NCBI GenBank assembly: GCA_964657325.1
Contig: CAZZVE010000003.1
Span: 29,762 to 93,761 of the forward strand
Length of the DNA: 64,000 bases
From: JBBQVS01 sp964657325
Lineage (GTDB): Bacteria; Chloroflexota; Ktedonobacteria; Ktedonobacterales; Ktedonobacteraceae
Direction: 5' to 3'
Positions 16,363 through 25,788 of this stretch are shown here, piece by piece (positions within the stretch are counted from its first letter, which is position 1; every line of letters starts with the position of its first letter). The notes below the pieces were generated by a model. The model saw nothing but the letters and a program-made list of their open reading frames with translations, was not told the DNA's origin and made no database searches. The position numbers and the translations under genes are program-made.

Positions 16363-18489
16363 TCAATACAACTCCTCATTAGTAATGCTTGTAGCGAATG
16401 TCCCAACGGCCTGAAAGAGAGTTGTATCGACGATTCTATACGCGCTACTTGAGCTAACGCCATTGCGTACAAAGGGTTGTGCCTGGTTATTAATCACTTG
16501 ATACTGTCGTCCAAAGGTAAAGACGTATTGCTGAATTTGACCCGTTGTGCGGTTTAGCACAAGAATATCGTCACCTTTACCACAACTGTCACTTGCAAGA
16601 CAGACTGTGTGGTCAACGAAGGCACCAACTAGAATCTGGTAATGCTGGTCCCAGCTATGCACAGTATGTAACGTCAATATTTTCAGCGCGTCATTGAAGA
16701 CAATAAATGTACTCGTGCCAGCTTGCGGATCGTAGAGCATCGCGTTCAGGCGGTCAGTTCCAAAGTGACCAACGTAGAAGACTTCGTTTGGTGTCCATCC
16801 TGTATAGTCTATTCTCTTCACTAACGAGAGGTCAGAGCCTAGGATGAGAAAGGCTCCCATGCCTCGGCTTGGCTCATAGAGCATCACTTGCGCTCGCCCC
16901 GACCCATTGAAGTCGCCACTGAACACTTGCCAGTTACCACTCAGGTCATGGATTTCTTGATAGTTATTGATGACCATATTGCCGTCAAAATCCATGGCAC
17001 GCGCCTCACCAATTCGACGATCATATAGAAAGACGCCATCTTGATTCACGTTTGTATAACGTCCAACATAGACTTCCCACGAGTTGTGCCACTGCGTATA
17101 TTGCTGTAGGTGATGTACACTCAGGTCTTTATTAAAGTCAATAATGACCGCGTTCGCTGTACGTCCGGTCATGCGCCATTGCTGCAAGGGATCGCCCATT
17201 TGCACAGTGCTGGCAAGTGATGATGGAATACTGGCATCGGCGAAGCGATTGTACATGAATAGTCCAGTGCTATGTCCGTCAAAACGACCTGCATAAAGTT
17301 CCCAATTTGGTCCCCAGCCAGTAAGGGAAACGTGCGTCTTAATCGTAAGCTGTGGGGTCAACGTGAGTATTTGCATTGTGCCATGGGTACGATCATACAG
17401 CAGAATATCGGACTCATCAGTGCCAGCAAAGTCTCCCACGCGAATATCCAGATTTGATCCCCAACCTGTTGGTGTCGTCTTTGCATCCGATAGCATCACC
17501 TTTTGTGCTACTGGCGTTTCCGAGGACGAGTCTTGTGCATCATTCCGTATGATGTGCGGTCCTGGTTGTTTGTATGGTGAAAGTGAAACAACGCTCAAAC
17601 TCCCCTGTTGTCGATTATAAAGGAGGAGATCGCTTAAGCCATTACCTGTGAAGTCAGCGTTGAACTCTTGCTCCGCGCTACCACTGCCACCAGGGAGGCC
17701 GAGCGTGGGGCGACTCTCATTCACTGTATTTTTCGTCTGTGTTCCCGTTTGACTATTTCCCGTAGTCTGTGCCTGTGCGTTTGCTATCGTCAAGCCTGCA
17801 ATAGCATTGCCATTGATGCCCGGAAGATGTGCGAATAGGGTGGTGTCAATGGTTGTTGGAAAGTAGATGAAGCGTAACTCGCTTTGCTGAAAACTTGCTG
17901 CATTGATTTGGTCAACAGGGTAGTTGAGTCCGATATGCATAGGTGTTGGATCGCCATAGTTTTGATAGGTGACATTGAAAGTGCTGTCATCATCACTCAC
18001 CGATGTCACAAAGGCAACGTGCCCTTCTGGCCCATAGGCCCATACACCATCAGCGCGTGGAAAAACAGCGATAGCACCTGCGCGCGGCTCTGTCCCAATG
18101 GGTAGACCGGTACGCTCGGCATCAACAACCCAATCGGCGGCGTTGCCCCAATTCAAGGGAAGATCATAGCCGAGCAGGTGCCATTGCTCCCATGCCCACC
18201 ATACGCAGTTGCCACCACCAGGAAAGGGACCAGGACACAACTGAAACGGGTTGCCATCACGCGAATAATAAGATGCTTTACAGTTTTCATCCACCGTTGC
18301 GCTTGTATGGGCGGTTGTCACTATGCTGGATTGCGCTCGTGAACTATATGATGGGCCAATAGCGATATATAGAAATAAGAGAACCGAGAGAATTATCAGT
18401 ATAGGAATAAAAAACTTTTTTATTGTGTGGCGAGATATATGTTGCGGCTCATCTAGTTTTCTTGGGATGGGTTGTAGAGTGGACGACAT
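16363..18489 (-). CDS. membrane-anchored CHAP-domain cell-wall hydrolase with beta-propeller-like repeats
   Basis: Protein of 708 residues; ATG 18489 has an AAGGAG site. Residues 26-45 are a membrane anchor. Residues 70-195 form a CHAP (NlpC/P60-like amidase/endopeptidase) domain with catalytic Cys95 in GGGNCVWWAWE, His157 in GPEGHVAFV and a polar residue in TYQNYG. The rest is about eight repeats of 45-50 residues with cores such as DILLYDRTHGTMQILTL and VFLYDRRIGEARAMDF, like FG-GAP/VCBS blades, probably for binding wall polymers. A role in peptidoglycan remodelling is likely; the exact bond cut is unknown. Confidence 0.88.
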   Translation of the reverse strand: MSSTLQPIPRKLDEPQHISRHTIKKFFIPILIILSVLLFLYIAIGPSYSSRAQSSIVTTAHTSATVDENCKASYYSRDGNPFQLCPGPFPGGGNCVWWAWEQWHLLGYDLPLNWGNAADWVVDAERTGLPIGTEPRAGAIAVFPRADGVWAYGPEGHVAFVTSVSDDDSTFNVTYQNYGDPTPMHIGLNYPVDQINAASFQQSELRFIYFPTTIDTTLFAHLPGINGNAIAGLTIANAQAQTTGNSQTGTQTKNTVNESRPTLGLPGGSGSAEQEFNADFTGNGLSDLLLYNRQQGSLSVVSLSPYKQPGPHIIRNDAQDSSSETPVAQKVMLSDAKTTPTGWGSNLDIRVGDFAGTDESDILLYDRTHGTMQILTLTPQLTIKTHVSLTGWGPNWELYAGRFDGHSTGLFMYNRFADASIPSSLASTVQMGDPLQQWRMTGRTANAVIIDFNKDLSVHHLQQYTQWHNSWEVYVGRYTNVNQDGVFLYDRRIGEARAMDFDGNMVINNYQEIHDLSGNWQVFSGDFNGSGRAQVMLYEPSRGMGAFLILGSDLSLVKRIDYTGWTPNEVFYVGHFGTDRLNAMLYDPQAGTSTFIVFNDALKILTLHTVHSWDQHYQILVGAFVDHTVCLASDSCGKGDDILVLNRTTGQIQQYVFTFGRQYQVINNQAQPFVRNGVSSSSAYRIVDTTLFQAVGTFATSITNEELY

Positions 18490-18721
18490 ACAAAGGCTCC
18501 TTACAGGCGTAGTGAAATTATCTTCACATAACACTACGCTTGCTAGCACTCTATGGATTGCTTTTAGTGATGAATGTCGATGGAATCTTCTTGCGCGTTA
18601 AAGAAAAACACACCTTGCTTTTTCCCCTCACGTCGGTTACTCTTAAGCTAATGCGAGACCCTGCAATTTCGCTGACTATCTTATCTCCCTGCACCTATTT
18701 TAGAGGAGTGTAGAAAACACT

Positions 18722-20470
18722 ATGACAGTGACACAACAGAGCTTGTCTGCCGCTTCAACTGAGCAGACCACCCCACGATGGAGTTATACGAGTGGCACGA
18801 GCGATACTCCATTACTTGGCCTGACGATTGGCGATCAGTTCGACTTGACTGCAGAAACCTACCCCGATAATCCCGCGCTTATCGCACGTCAGCAACAGAT
18901 ACGTTTGACCTACCGTGAATTGCAAGAACAGGTCAATCAGTGCGCGAAGGGCTTGCTTCAATTGGGATTGCGTAAAGGGCAACGCATCGGTATCTGGTCG
19001 CCTAACCGTGTTGAGTGGTGTGTGACGCAATTCGCCACCAGCAAAATCGGCACCATACTCGTTAATATCAATCCTTCGTACCGTCTGCACGAACTGGAAT
19101 ATGTGCTGAAACAATCGGGCTGTACCGCTCTTATCATCTCGCCAGCCTTCAAAACCTCGAACTATACCGAGATGGTGCAAGCACTTGCTCCCGAACTACA
19201 GCACAGCGAACCCGGAAAGCTCAAGGCTGAAAAACTTCCCGACCTCACAACCGTCATTCGCATGACCTCCGAAAAGATTCCTGGCATGTTTACCTGGGAC
19301 GAACTTATGTCGATGGGCGGCGGTGTGAGCAACGAGCAACTCACAAAAGTACAGCGTGAGCAGGAGTTCGACGACCCAATCAACATACAGTACACCAGTG
19401 GCACGACAGGCTTTCCGAAGGGTGCGACACTCAGTCATCACAATATTCTGAACAATGGCTATTTTGTAGCTGGCCTGCAAAACCTGACGTATAAGGATAG
19501 AGTATGTATTCCCGTACCGCTCTATCACTGCTTTGGTATGGTCATGGGCAACCTCGGCTGTATCACACATGGCGCGACGATGGTGTATCCCTCCGAAGGG
19601 TTTGAGCCATTGACCGTGTTACAAACGGTGCAGGAAGAAAAATGTACCTCGCTCTATGGTGTGCCGACGATGTTTATCGCGGAACTCGATCAGCCAGATT
19701 TCGCCAAGTTCGACTACTCTAGCTTGCGTACAGGTGTCATGGCAGGTTCACCATGTCCGGTTGAGGTCATGAAAAAAGTTCAGAGCTTGATGAACATGAG
19801 TGATGTCGAGATTTGCTATGGTATGACGGAGACCAGTCCGGTCTCGACGCAAACACGTATCGGCTCGCCACTGGACAAGCAAGTCGGCACCGTTGGGCAG
19901 ATACATCCACATCTCGAAGTCAAAATTGTCAATCCCGCGACGGGTCAGGTCGTGCCAATTGGCGAGACTGGCGAACTCTGCACACGTGGCTATAGTGTTA
20001 TGCTCGGCTACTGGAACAATGAAGAGGCGACGGCCGCAGCTATCGATTCAGCACGTTGGATGCACACAGGCGATCTAGCTGTCATGGACGAAGAAAGCTA
20101 CGTCAATATCGTTGGGCGCATCAAAGACCTGATTATTCGTGGTGGTGAGAACGTCTATCCACGCGAGGTCGAAGAATACCTGTATACGCATCCAAAGATC
20201 AGCGATGTGCAGGTCATCGGTGTCCCTGATGAGAAATATGGTGAAGCGATCATGGCGTGGGTCATGCTCAAGCCAGGAGAGCAGGTGACAGAGGAAGAGT
20301 TACGTGACTATTGTAAGGGCAACATCGCGCACTACAAGGTACCGCGCTACATCAAGTTCGTGACCTCATTCCCCATGACCGTCACGGGCAAAGTCCAGAA
20401 ATACCAGATGCGTGAGCAATCTACAGAGGAATTGGGTTTGCAAAAAGCTGCATCGGTCAAGACTGCGTAA
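18722..20470 (+). CDS. fatty acyl-CoA ligase (AMP-binding)
   Basis: Activates a carboxylic acid, probably a fatty acid, to its CoA thioester through an acyl-adenylate. The 582-residue protein has the P-loop YTSGTTGFPKGATLSHHN, the A5 block CYGMTETSPVS, the A8 region GYWNNEEAT...MHTGDLAVMDEESYVNIVGR and the A10 lysine in PMTVTGKVQKYQMRE. It is closest in pattern to medium/long-chain FadD-like ligases. AGAGGAG lies about 12 bases before the ATG. It stands alone; substrate chain length cannot be told. Confidence 0.92.
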   Translation: MTVTQQSLSAASTEQTTPRWSYTSGTSDTPLLGLTIGDQFDLTAETYPDNPALIARQQQIRLTYRELQEQVNQCAKGLLQLGLRKGQRIGIWSPNRVEWCVTQFATSKIGTILVNINPSYRLHELEYVLKQSGCTALIISPAFKTSNYTEMVQALAPELQHSEPGKLKAEKLPDLTTVIRMTSEKIPGMFTWDELMSMGGGVSNEQLTKVQREQEFDDPINIQYTSGTTGFPKGATLSHHNILNNGYFVAGLQNLTYKDRVCIPVPLYHCFGMVMGNLGCITHGATMVYPSEGFEPLTVLQTVQEEKCTSLYGVPTMFIAELDQPDFAKFDYSSLRTGVMAGSPCPVEVMKKVQSLMNMSDVEICYGMTETSPVSTQTRIGSPLDKQVGTVGQIHPHLEVKIVNPATGQVVPIGETGELCTRGYSVMLGYWNNEEATAAAIDSARWMHTGDLAVMDEESYVNIVGRIKDLIIRGGENVYPREVEEYLYTHPKISDVQVIGVPDEKYGEAIMAWVMLKPGEQVTEEELRDYCKGNIAHYKVPRYIKFVTSFPMTVTGKVQKYQMREQSTEELGLQKAASVKTA

Positions 20471-20509
20471 ACGAATATCGGCAATAGAATATATAAGAGA
20501 ACGGCAATT

Positions 20510-20538
20510 GTAGGGGTCTAATTCATTACACCCCTACA
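20510..20538. terminator. short hairpin between convergent genes, related to repeat family E
   Basis: Nine-base arms TGTAGGGGT/ACCCCTACA around an 11-base loop that shares the family E core. It lies between the ends of the acyl-CoA ligase and NRAMP genes and could end both transcripts. Confidence 0.6.
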
Positions 20539-20547
20539 GATGTCATC

Positions 20548-22215
20548 TCAATGCAGAAACGCCATAACAATGAACTTGTATACCAGCAATACAACTGCTA
20601 CCACAAGGTAAATGCGTAGTGCCAACATCCCAATTTTAAGCGTGCGTGACCATACAGGTTTCGTCAACTCAGCAAGTGGTGGCATCCGCCATGTGTTCCT
20701 ATCCATTGCATAAAGTGCAGACAGCTCCGCATCTGATCCTTTTCTAAGATGCTTCACCAACGAGACACCCCCAACGATTGCCAACGAGATCACTAGAATA
20801 ACACCTGCGATAGCGGCTAGCTGTAATGTTTGTGCGTTTGTAAACGGAATAAGCGTTGTCGCCGCCAGGATAACGGAGAGTGTTATGAGTACACCAATGA
20901 TGATAGCACAGACGATGTTCAACCACCGCTTATTCACCCATGGACCGAGCACAGCACGATCATTGCACAGCAACACGAGAAACATTGTGGCACTGGGAAG
21001 CAGAATACCCGCGAGTGCTTGTACAAGCAGTGTTAGGATGGCAAGCATCTGTGCTGGCGAAAGCACTACAATGGTACCAGCGCATACAATAAGTGCAGCA
21101 TAGCTGATGTAGAAGCCCTTTGCCTCGCCAAATTTGCTATGTAGCGATGGTTTGGTCTTAAACGCATCGCCAAAGGCGTATGAGGTCGCGAGTGAGACTG
21201 CACAGGCACCGATGATGCTGGCGTTGAGCAGGATAATCATCAAAATCACGCCCATGATGGAATGACCTGCTAGTCCAAACTGATGCGCGGTTGTGTTCAA
21301 ATCTAAAAAGCCGTTATCGAACTTTGTAGCGGCAAAACCAAAGGCCGCTGCTATGACTAACCCTGCTGCCTCAATATTGGTCAGGAATGCACCAATAATG
21401 GTATCTGTGCGCTCGCTTTTCATCCAACGAGCGGTAATGCGTTTGTCAACAACATTTGACTGCTGAAAGAAGAGTTGCCACGGTGTAACCGTTGTACCGA
21501 TAATGGCAACGATGGTCAGCAATGCGGTTGAGTTGAGACCACCACGCACACTTGGAATAAAGGTGCCACTTACAATTGGACCGATAGAGCCATGTGGAAT
21601 AAATGCGATTGGAATCATTAGCAGACTTGCGAGACAGCATACCCACATTACGCTCTCCCAGCGGCGGAAACTTCCAGTTGTGGTGATTAAAATGAGACCG
21701 ACAACGCCCAAAGGAACTGAGATGTAGGGGCTCACGCCAAAGTATTGCAGCGCGACACTGAAACCGATGAATTCTGTAATAATGGTCAAAAAGTTCAGGA
21801 TAAACAGGTCACTGAGTGAGAACGCGCCCCAGAATTTGCCGAAACGCTCGAAAATTAGACGTGCATGTCCAACGCCGCTTACCGCACCAAGACGTACAAC
21901 CATTTCTTGATTGACAATTAGAAGAGGAATCAGAATGAGCAGTGTCCATAATAGAGATGTTCCATATTGTTGTCCTGCCTGGATATACGTCTGAATCCCG
22001 CCCGCATCGTTATCTCCAACCATTGTAATCAACCCTGGCCCCATAATCACAAGCAAGGCTAGAAGACGCTTAATCCATGTTTTGCGTATTGCACTCTCAC
22101 TGCCTTTGATTGTGCCCCAGGCTCCCTGGATGTCGTCACTGCATGCTGTATCAATGTGTACCGTGTTCTCTTCTACCACGTCGAACACAAGTGTAGTCTC
22201 TTCAATTTGGTACAT
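20548..22215 (-). CDS. NRAMP-family divalent metal transporter
   Basis: Proton-coupled import of Mn2+/Fe2+-type ions is the family role. The 555-residue protein (start MYQIEETTLV at 22215, with GAGGAG upstream) has eleven or so membrane helices. The first helix motif is GPGLITMVGDNDAGGIQTY, matching the metal-binding DPG(N) region in altered form (GDNDAG). The TM6 region reads IEAAGLVIAAAFG, not the classic MPH signature, so specificity may differ from MntH. About 50 residues of acidic N-terminal extension are cytoplasmic. Upstream on the same strand is a CsoR-like repressor, separated by a repeat element. Confidence 0.88.
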   Translation of the reverse strand: MYQIEETTLVFDVVEENTVHIDTACSDDIQGAWGTIKGSESAIRKTWIKRLLALLVIMGPGLITMVGDNDAGGIQTYIQAGQQYGTSLLWTLLILIPLLIVNQEMVVRLGAVSGVGHARLIFERFGKFWGAFSLSDLFILNFLTIITEFIGFSVALQYFGVSPYISVPLGVVGLILITTTGSFRRWESVMWVCCLASLLMIPIAFIPHGSIGPIVSGTFIPSVRGGLNSTALLTIVAIIGTTVTPWQLFFQQSNVVDKRITARWMKSERTDTIIGAFLTNIEAAGLVIAAAFGFAATKFDNGFLDLNTTAHQFGLAGHSIMGVILMIILLNASIIGACAVSLATSYAFGDAFKTKPSLHSKFGEAKGFYISYAALIVCAGTIVVLSPAQMLAILTLLVQALAGILLPSATMFLVLLCNDRAVLGPWVNKRWLNIVCAIIIGVLITLSVILAATTLIPFTNAQTLQLAAIAGVILVISLAIVGGVSLVKHLRKGSDAELSALYAMDRNTWRMPPLAELTKPVWSRTLKIGMLALRIYLVVAVVLLVYKFIVMAFLH

Positions 22216-22291
22216 GGGAGTACTCCTCTCTTTTTTTCTTTGAATTAAGAGCATAATGAGATATGGATTCTCTCACGGAGAAGAAACCCTT

Positions 22292-22413
22292 TGTAGGGAC
22301 CGATTTATCACGTCCTTTTTGGCAACGAACACGTTTTGCAGGATGTTGAAACGCGTATCATGTTCTCCAGAATTTGTGGATGGGGCAAAGGACATGATAA
22401 ATCGGTCCCTACA
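22292..22413. repeat. inverted-repeat element, family A
   Basis: Arms of 24 bases beginning TGTAGGGACCGATTTATCAC, ends facing inward, about 74 bases apart. Lies in the 500-base stretch between the CsoR-like and NRAMP genes. Confidence 0.85.
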
Positions 22414-22435
22414 GAACATTGTCTTATCAGGAACA

Positions 22436-22663
22436 ATGTGCGTGAGAAAACCTGAAAATGAGAGAAAGAGTGAGAGGATGACACCATGCTTGCCAGAGGA
22501 ATCAGGCAAGGAGAGTAGTACTACCTATGCTCACGCTTCTCGCTTTTGGGAAATTGTATCCGTAGCCAAAGCGAGTCGTGAGATGATAGCACTGATACAT
22601 GGAGATGCTAGCAGGTCAGAACCGTTTGTACTACGGAAAGATGGTGACGCCGACACCAAGTAG
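22436..22663 (+). CDS. possible small protein, unrecognised
   Basis: Open frame of 75 codons from ATG 22436, with an AGGAA site close before it, on the strand opposite to its neighbours. The C-terminal half (FWEIVSVAKASREMIALIHG) has a protein-like composition, and the first half is Lys/Glu/Arg-rich. The open frame extends further upstream through the repeat element, which I do not count as coding. Could be spurious. Confidence 0.35.
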   Translation: MCVRKPENERKSERMTPCLPEESGKESSTTYAHASRFWEIVSVAKASREMIALIHGDASRSEPFVLRKDGDADTK

Positions 22664-22717
22664 GGTCAGGGTCCATTCGGGTCCTCCTTCGTTCCGTAAC
22701 GGTAACGAGATACACAC

Positions 22718-22993
22718 CTAGATAAAGCGATCTAACGCGTTCTTGAGTTCGCGTATCGCCTCGTCAGAACTACCTTGTTCGACAGCCTTTGTGACACTTT
22801 GTTCAACGGCATATTCCAGGATAGCTCGGCCAACCTGGTCAAGTCCAGCGCGAACGGCGGCAACCTGTGTCAACATGTCGTCAACGTCGCGGCCTTCGTC
22901 CCAAAGTCTCTTTAGGCTCGTTGCGTGTCCGGCGACGCGTGCGAGACGTTTAGCGATGTCCTCACGAGCCGACGAATCAGGCGGGTGTGTCAT
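22718..22993 (-). CDS. CsoR/RcnR-family (DUF156) repressor lacking the metal-binding cysteines
   Basis: All-helical tetrameric DNA-binding protein of about 91 residues. The family core is clear: KRLARVAGHATSLKRLWDEG, then DDMLTQVAAVRAGLDQVGRA. The positions that hold copper in CsoR (Cys, His, Cys in the motifs CDDILTQ and ENHMKHC) read Val, Ala and Ser here, and the protein has no cysteine at all. A G/C-tract operator typical of the family and a strong promoter lie upstream, so it probably represses itself. An in-frame TTG at 23020 is an alternative start. The inducer is unknown. Confidence 0.85.
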   Translation of the reverse strand: MTHPPDSSAREDIAKRLARVAGHATSLKRLWDEGRDVDDMLTQVAAVRAGLDQVGRAILEYAVEQSVTKAVEQGSSDEAIRELKNALDRFI

Positions 22994-23026
22994 GATATGC
23001 AAAAACTTTCTTACAAGCAATCCACC

Positions 23027-23043
23027 TACCCCCCTAGGGGGAT
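23027..23043. promoter_or_regulatory. CsoR-type operator
   Basis: The palindrome TACCCCCCTAGGGGGAT matches the G-tract inverted repeats bound by CsoR/RcnR/FrmR proteins. It lies about 18 bases downstream of a -10 box and just before the repressor gene, where a bound repressor would block transcription. Confidence 0.75.
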
Positions 23044-23060
23044 GTTTTGCTCTTGGTCAG

Positions 23061-23090
23061 AGTATATCCCACATGTTTGCTATATGTCAA
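23061..23090 (-). promoter_or_regulatory. sigma-70-type promoter of the CsoR-like gene
   Basis: Minus strand TTGACA (23085-23090), 18-base spacer, TATACT (23061-23066). Near-consensus, with the operator immediately downstream. Confidence 0.8.
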
Positions 23091-23219
23091 GAGGAAATTT
23101 TACAATTCTCTCATATGCTAGAGTTTTACAAAAAGAAGTGACAAGAAATTTTATGTATAATTAACAATGTAGAAGAAATATGTGAATGAGAAAAGAACGT
23201 TATGTGCAAGGAGGTGATT

Positions 23220-24569
23220 GTGATTAATGGGAATATCCCTTTTGTTGATAGACAAGCTAGTTCAACGTATAGTGAACGCCTTACTGCTGGTAAAGCACTT
23301 CGTAGTACTGTTCCTCGTGCAAGCCATGCGAGTTGGGCACCTGCAGAAGACCGTGCTGACCCGATGGACTTGTTAGAAGAATCGAATCGTACTCGTCTGC
23401 AATCCCTCGTCCCTCTGCGCTATGAACGAATGAGTGCCTCGCCTTTTGCCTTTTTGCGAGGTTCCGCTTTGATTATGGCACACGATCTGGTGAAGACACC
23501 GCTAACAGGACTACAAGTGCAACTATGCGGTGATGCCCATTTAAATAACTTTGGTACTTACGCGACACCTGAGCGCAATCAGGTCTTCGATATAAACGAC
23601 TTTGACGAGACCCTTCCTGGTCCGTGGGAATGGGATGTGAAAAGGTTTGCTACAAGCGTAGTTGTAGCTGGACGTGTTAATGGCTTTTCTGAGGATAATA
23701 GTATTAATGCCGCTCTTAGAGGTGTGCAATCGTACCGCGAACATATGTGGATTTTTGGCGGAATGCGTGCCATCGACGTGTGGTACTCACGTATTGACGG
23801 AGAAAATATCTTGAAACGTGTTCACCCTGATAGCCAGCCTTATGTCAATCGAGAACTTGCCAGAGCACGTCGGCGTACCAGTATTGATGTATTTCCGAAA
23901 ATGACTGATAAACTTGAGGGTAAGTATTATATCAAAGATGACCCTCCACTTATCACACACCTCTATGATGAGGAATTTATTGAAAGCTTGCAAAAAGTGT
24001 TAGAGGGATATAAGGCATCATTACAGGATGACCGCAATGTATTGTTGAGTCGTTATCACCTTGTCGATATTGCACAGAAAGTTGTTGGTATTGGTAGTGT
24101 GGGCACACGTTGCTATGTGATGCTCTTTCTGGGAGATGATGCTGATGATCCTCTCTTCTTACAAATTAAGGAAGCGCGAGCGTCCGTATTAGAACGCTAT
24201 CTTGGAGTAGGTCAGTATTCCAATCATGCACAACGGGTTGTGTGTGGACAAAGGCTTATGCAAAGTGCAAGTGACATCTTTCTTGGATGGACGCGGAGTG
24301 GGCCGCACGACTACTACATTCGTCAACTACGCGATATGTCACTTTCTCCAAGCATCGATAGAATGAGCATAAGTGACTTCATTTCCTATGCAGGACTCTG
24401 TGGTTGGGTGCTTGCCCGAGCACATGCACGTTCTGGTGACGCTGCTCTAATAAGCGGCTATATGGGCAAAAGTGACGCTTTTGAGCAAGCAATCGCAACA
24501 TTTGCTAAAGCATATGCCGATCAGACTGAACGCGATCATGCTGCCCTTGTCGCCGCTTTGAAAGAGTAA
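23220..24569 (+). CDS. DUF2252 protein
   Basis: Protein of about 449 residues of the DUF2252 family, which has protein-kinase-like sequence blocks but no proven activity. Readable motifs: FLRGSALIMAHDL, LCGDAHLNNFGTYA (kinase catalytic-loop-like), FDINDFDETLPGPWEWDVKR (DFG-like) and VVGIGSVGTRCYVML. I prefer GTG 23220 because AAGGAGGTGA sits right before it; an in-frame ATG at 23202 lies upstream of that site. Divergent from the CsoR-like gene, across its promoter, so it might share control. Confidence 0.88.
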   Translation: MINGNIPFVDRQASSTYSERLTAGKALRSTVPRASHASWAPAEDRADPMDLLEESNRTRLQSLVPLRYERMSASPFAFLRGSALIMAHDLVKTPLTGLQVQLCGDAHLNNFGTYATPERNQVFDINDFDETLPGPWEWDVKRFATSVVVAGRVNGFSEDNSINAALRGVQSYREHMWIFGGMRAIDVWYSRIDGENILKRVHPDSQPYVNRELARARRRTSIDVFPKMTDKLEGKYYIKDDPPLITHLYDEEFIESLQKVLEGYKASLQDDRNVLLSRYHLVDIAQKVVGIGSVGTRCYVMLFLGDDADDPLFLQIKEARASVLERYLGVGQYSNHAQRVVCGQRLMQSASDIFLGWTRSGPHDYYIRQLRDMSLSPSIDRMSISDFISYAGLCGWVLARAHARSGDAALISGYMGKSDAFEQAIATFAKAYADQTERDHAALVAALKE

Positions 24570-24609
24570 GAGAGTAGGGAGGTCACAAGGACTACTCCTC
24601 TACTCTCTT
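24568..24609. terminator. bidirectional hairpin between convergent genes
   Basis: AAGAGAGTAGGGAGGTC pairs with GACTACTCCTCTACTCTCTT with small bulges, followed by CTTTAG. It starts inside the stop codon of the DUF2252 gene and lies 20 bases before the end of the F420 enzyme gene. Confidence 0.7.
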
Positions 24610-24628
24610 CTTTAGTGTGCTTAAACAA

Positions 24629-25630
24629 CTACTTCTTGCTGAGTGAGCGTAATTTTGGGAACACTTCACTTGCATAGCTTTCAAGGAAGCCACGCTGATC
24701 TGGTCCTGGGCAGTGGAAGACGAGGCAATCAAAGCCTAGATCAACATATTGTTGTGCGAATTGAATATGATCCTCAATCTTTGGTGAGAAGCAACTTGTC
24801 TTTAACACGCTATCTGCACCGACAACCTCGCCATTTTCTTGCGACATTTTTGGCGTGTAGATTTTCTCATCATACATTGCGGGTATAGCAGTGCTAGCCC
24901 AGTACTTGAGCTGCTCTTGTACAGCAGCGTCAACATTATCGGTATAAGCCACATTGAGTTCGATAATGCGTGGCATGGTTGAGGGATCTTTGCCAGCCTT
25001 TTTCGCGCTCTCCTCAAAGTTCTGGATGATGCCCTTATATATCTCCGGTTGCTTGCCACCAACACTCCATAAGCCATCACCATACTTGCCCGCGTACTCC
25101 GCAGCATGAGGTGCGAGTGCAGAGAAGATGATCTTCACTGGTGAGGCTGGAGGTGTATATAGCTTTAGCTTATGCGTCTGATAATACTTACCCTCAAAAC
25201 TGACCTCTTCGCCATTCCACAAGGCGCGCATAAGTTCAATCGACTCGATCAGACGTTCGCGGCGCTCTGCATAGCTAGGCCATTGTCCGGTTGCCGCGAA
25301 CTCGTTGAGTGCTTCACCCGTTCCCAGGCCAAGCGCGAAACGATTGGGAGCGAAATGCGTCATTGTGGCGGCTGCCTGCGCAATGACCGATGGATGATAG
25401 CGCAGAATTGGACAGGTTACGCCGGGGCTAAGAATTGAGCGTTTTGTCTGCATGGCTGCTGCCCCCAGCCATGACCATGTAAATGATGCTTGTCCCGCTT
25501 CACTCCATGGATTCATGTGATCACTGACATCGATCCAATCAAAACCCGCTTTATCCGCGACTGCGGCGTATTCTAATAACTCTACTGGTGGATATTGCTC
25601 TGGTCCTGCTTTCCAGCCAAGCTGTATCAT
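24629..25630 (-). CDS. F420-dependent (luciferase-like) oxidoreductase, Fgd type
   Basis: TIM-barrel flavin/F420 enzyme of 333 residues. The order of motifs follows the F420-dependent glucose-6-phosphate dehydrogenase of mycobacteria: LGWKAGPEQYPP, VSDHMNPW, TCPILRYHPSVIAQAAATM, LGLGTGEALNE and LVFHCPGPDQRGFLES. A hydride transfer between substrate and cofactor F420 is the expected role; glucose-6-phosphate as substrate is possible but not shown. Stands alone between repeat elements. A second F420-type gene is at 34332. Confidence 0.88.
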   Translation of the reverse strand: MIQLGWKAGPEQYPPVELLEYAAVADKAGFDWIDVSDHMNPWSEAGQASFTWSWLGAAAMQTKRSILSPGVTCPILRYHPSVIAQAAATMTHFAPNRFALGLGTGEALNEFAATGQWPSYAERRERLIESIELMRALWNGEEVSFEGKYYQTHKLKLYTPPASPVKIIFSALAPHAAEYAGKYGDGLWSVGGKQPEIYKGIIQNFEESAKKAGKDPSTMPRIIELNVAYTDNVDAAVQEQLKYWASTAIPAMYDEKIYTPKMSQENGEVVGADSVLKTSCFSPKIEDHIQFAQQYVDLGFDCLVFHCPGPDQRGFLESYASEVFPKLRSLSKK

Positions 25631-25656
25631 GTCCGTAACTCCTATAGTAGTATTTC

Positions 25657-25760
25657 GTAGGGACCAGCTTTATCGCGTCCGTGGTGCAATTTATTGCACG
25701 AGATATAGAAAGGACTCCCTCCGATAAATTGGCCTCGGACGTCGTAAACGTGGTCTCTAC
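25657..25760. repeat. inverted-repeat element, family A (diverged)
   Basis: Ends GTAGGGACCAGCTTTATCGCG and (reading inward from the right) GTAGAGACCACGTTTACGACG, 104 bases in all. The middle holds a small hairpin, TGCAATTTATTGCA. The solo copy at 57900-57944 resembles its right half. Confidence 0.75.
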
Positions 25761-25788
25761 TAGACCGTCAAAGCACATTTGTCAAAGG

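Noticed and set aside
22256..22435. Upstream part of the plus-strand frame ending at 22663
   Set aside because: It is encoded by a family A repeat; only the part after 22436 was kept, at low confidence.
20548..22993. A metal-responsive operon of CsoR-like repressor and NRAMP transporter
   Set aside because: Same strand and order are suggestive, but 500 bases with a repeat lie between them, the NRAMP gene has no copy of the operator, and the repressor lacks metal ligands; only noted as a possibility.
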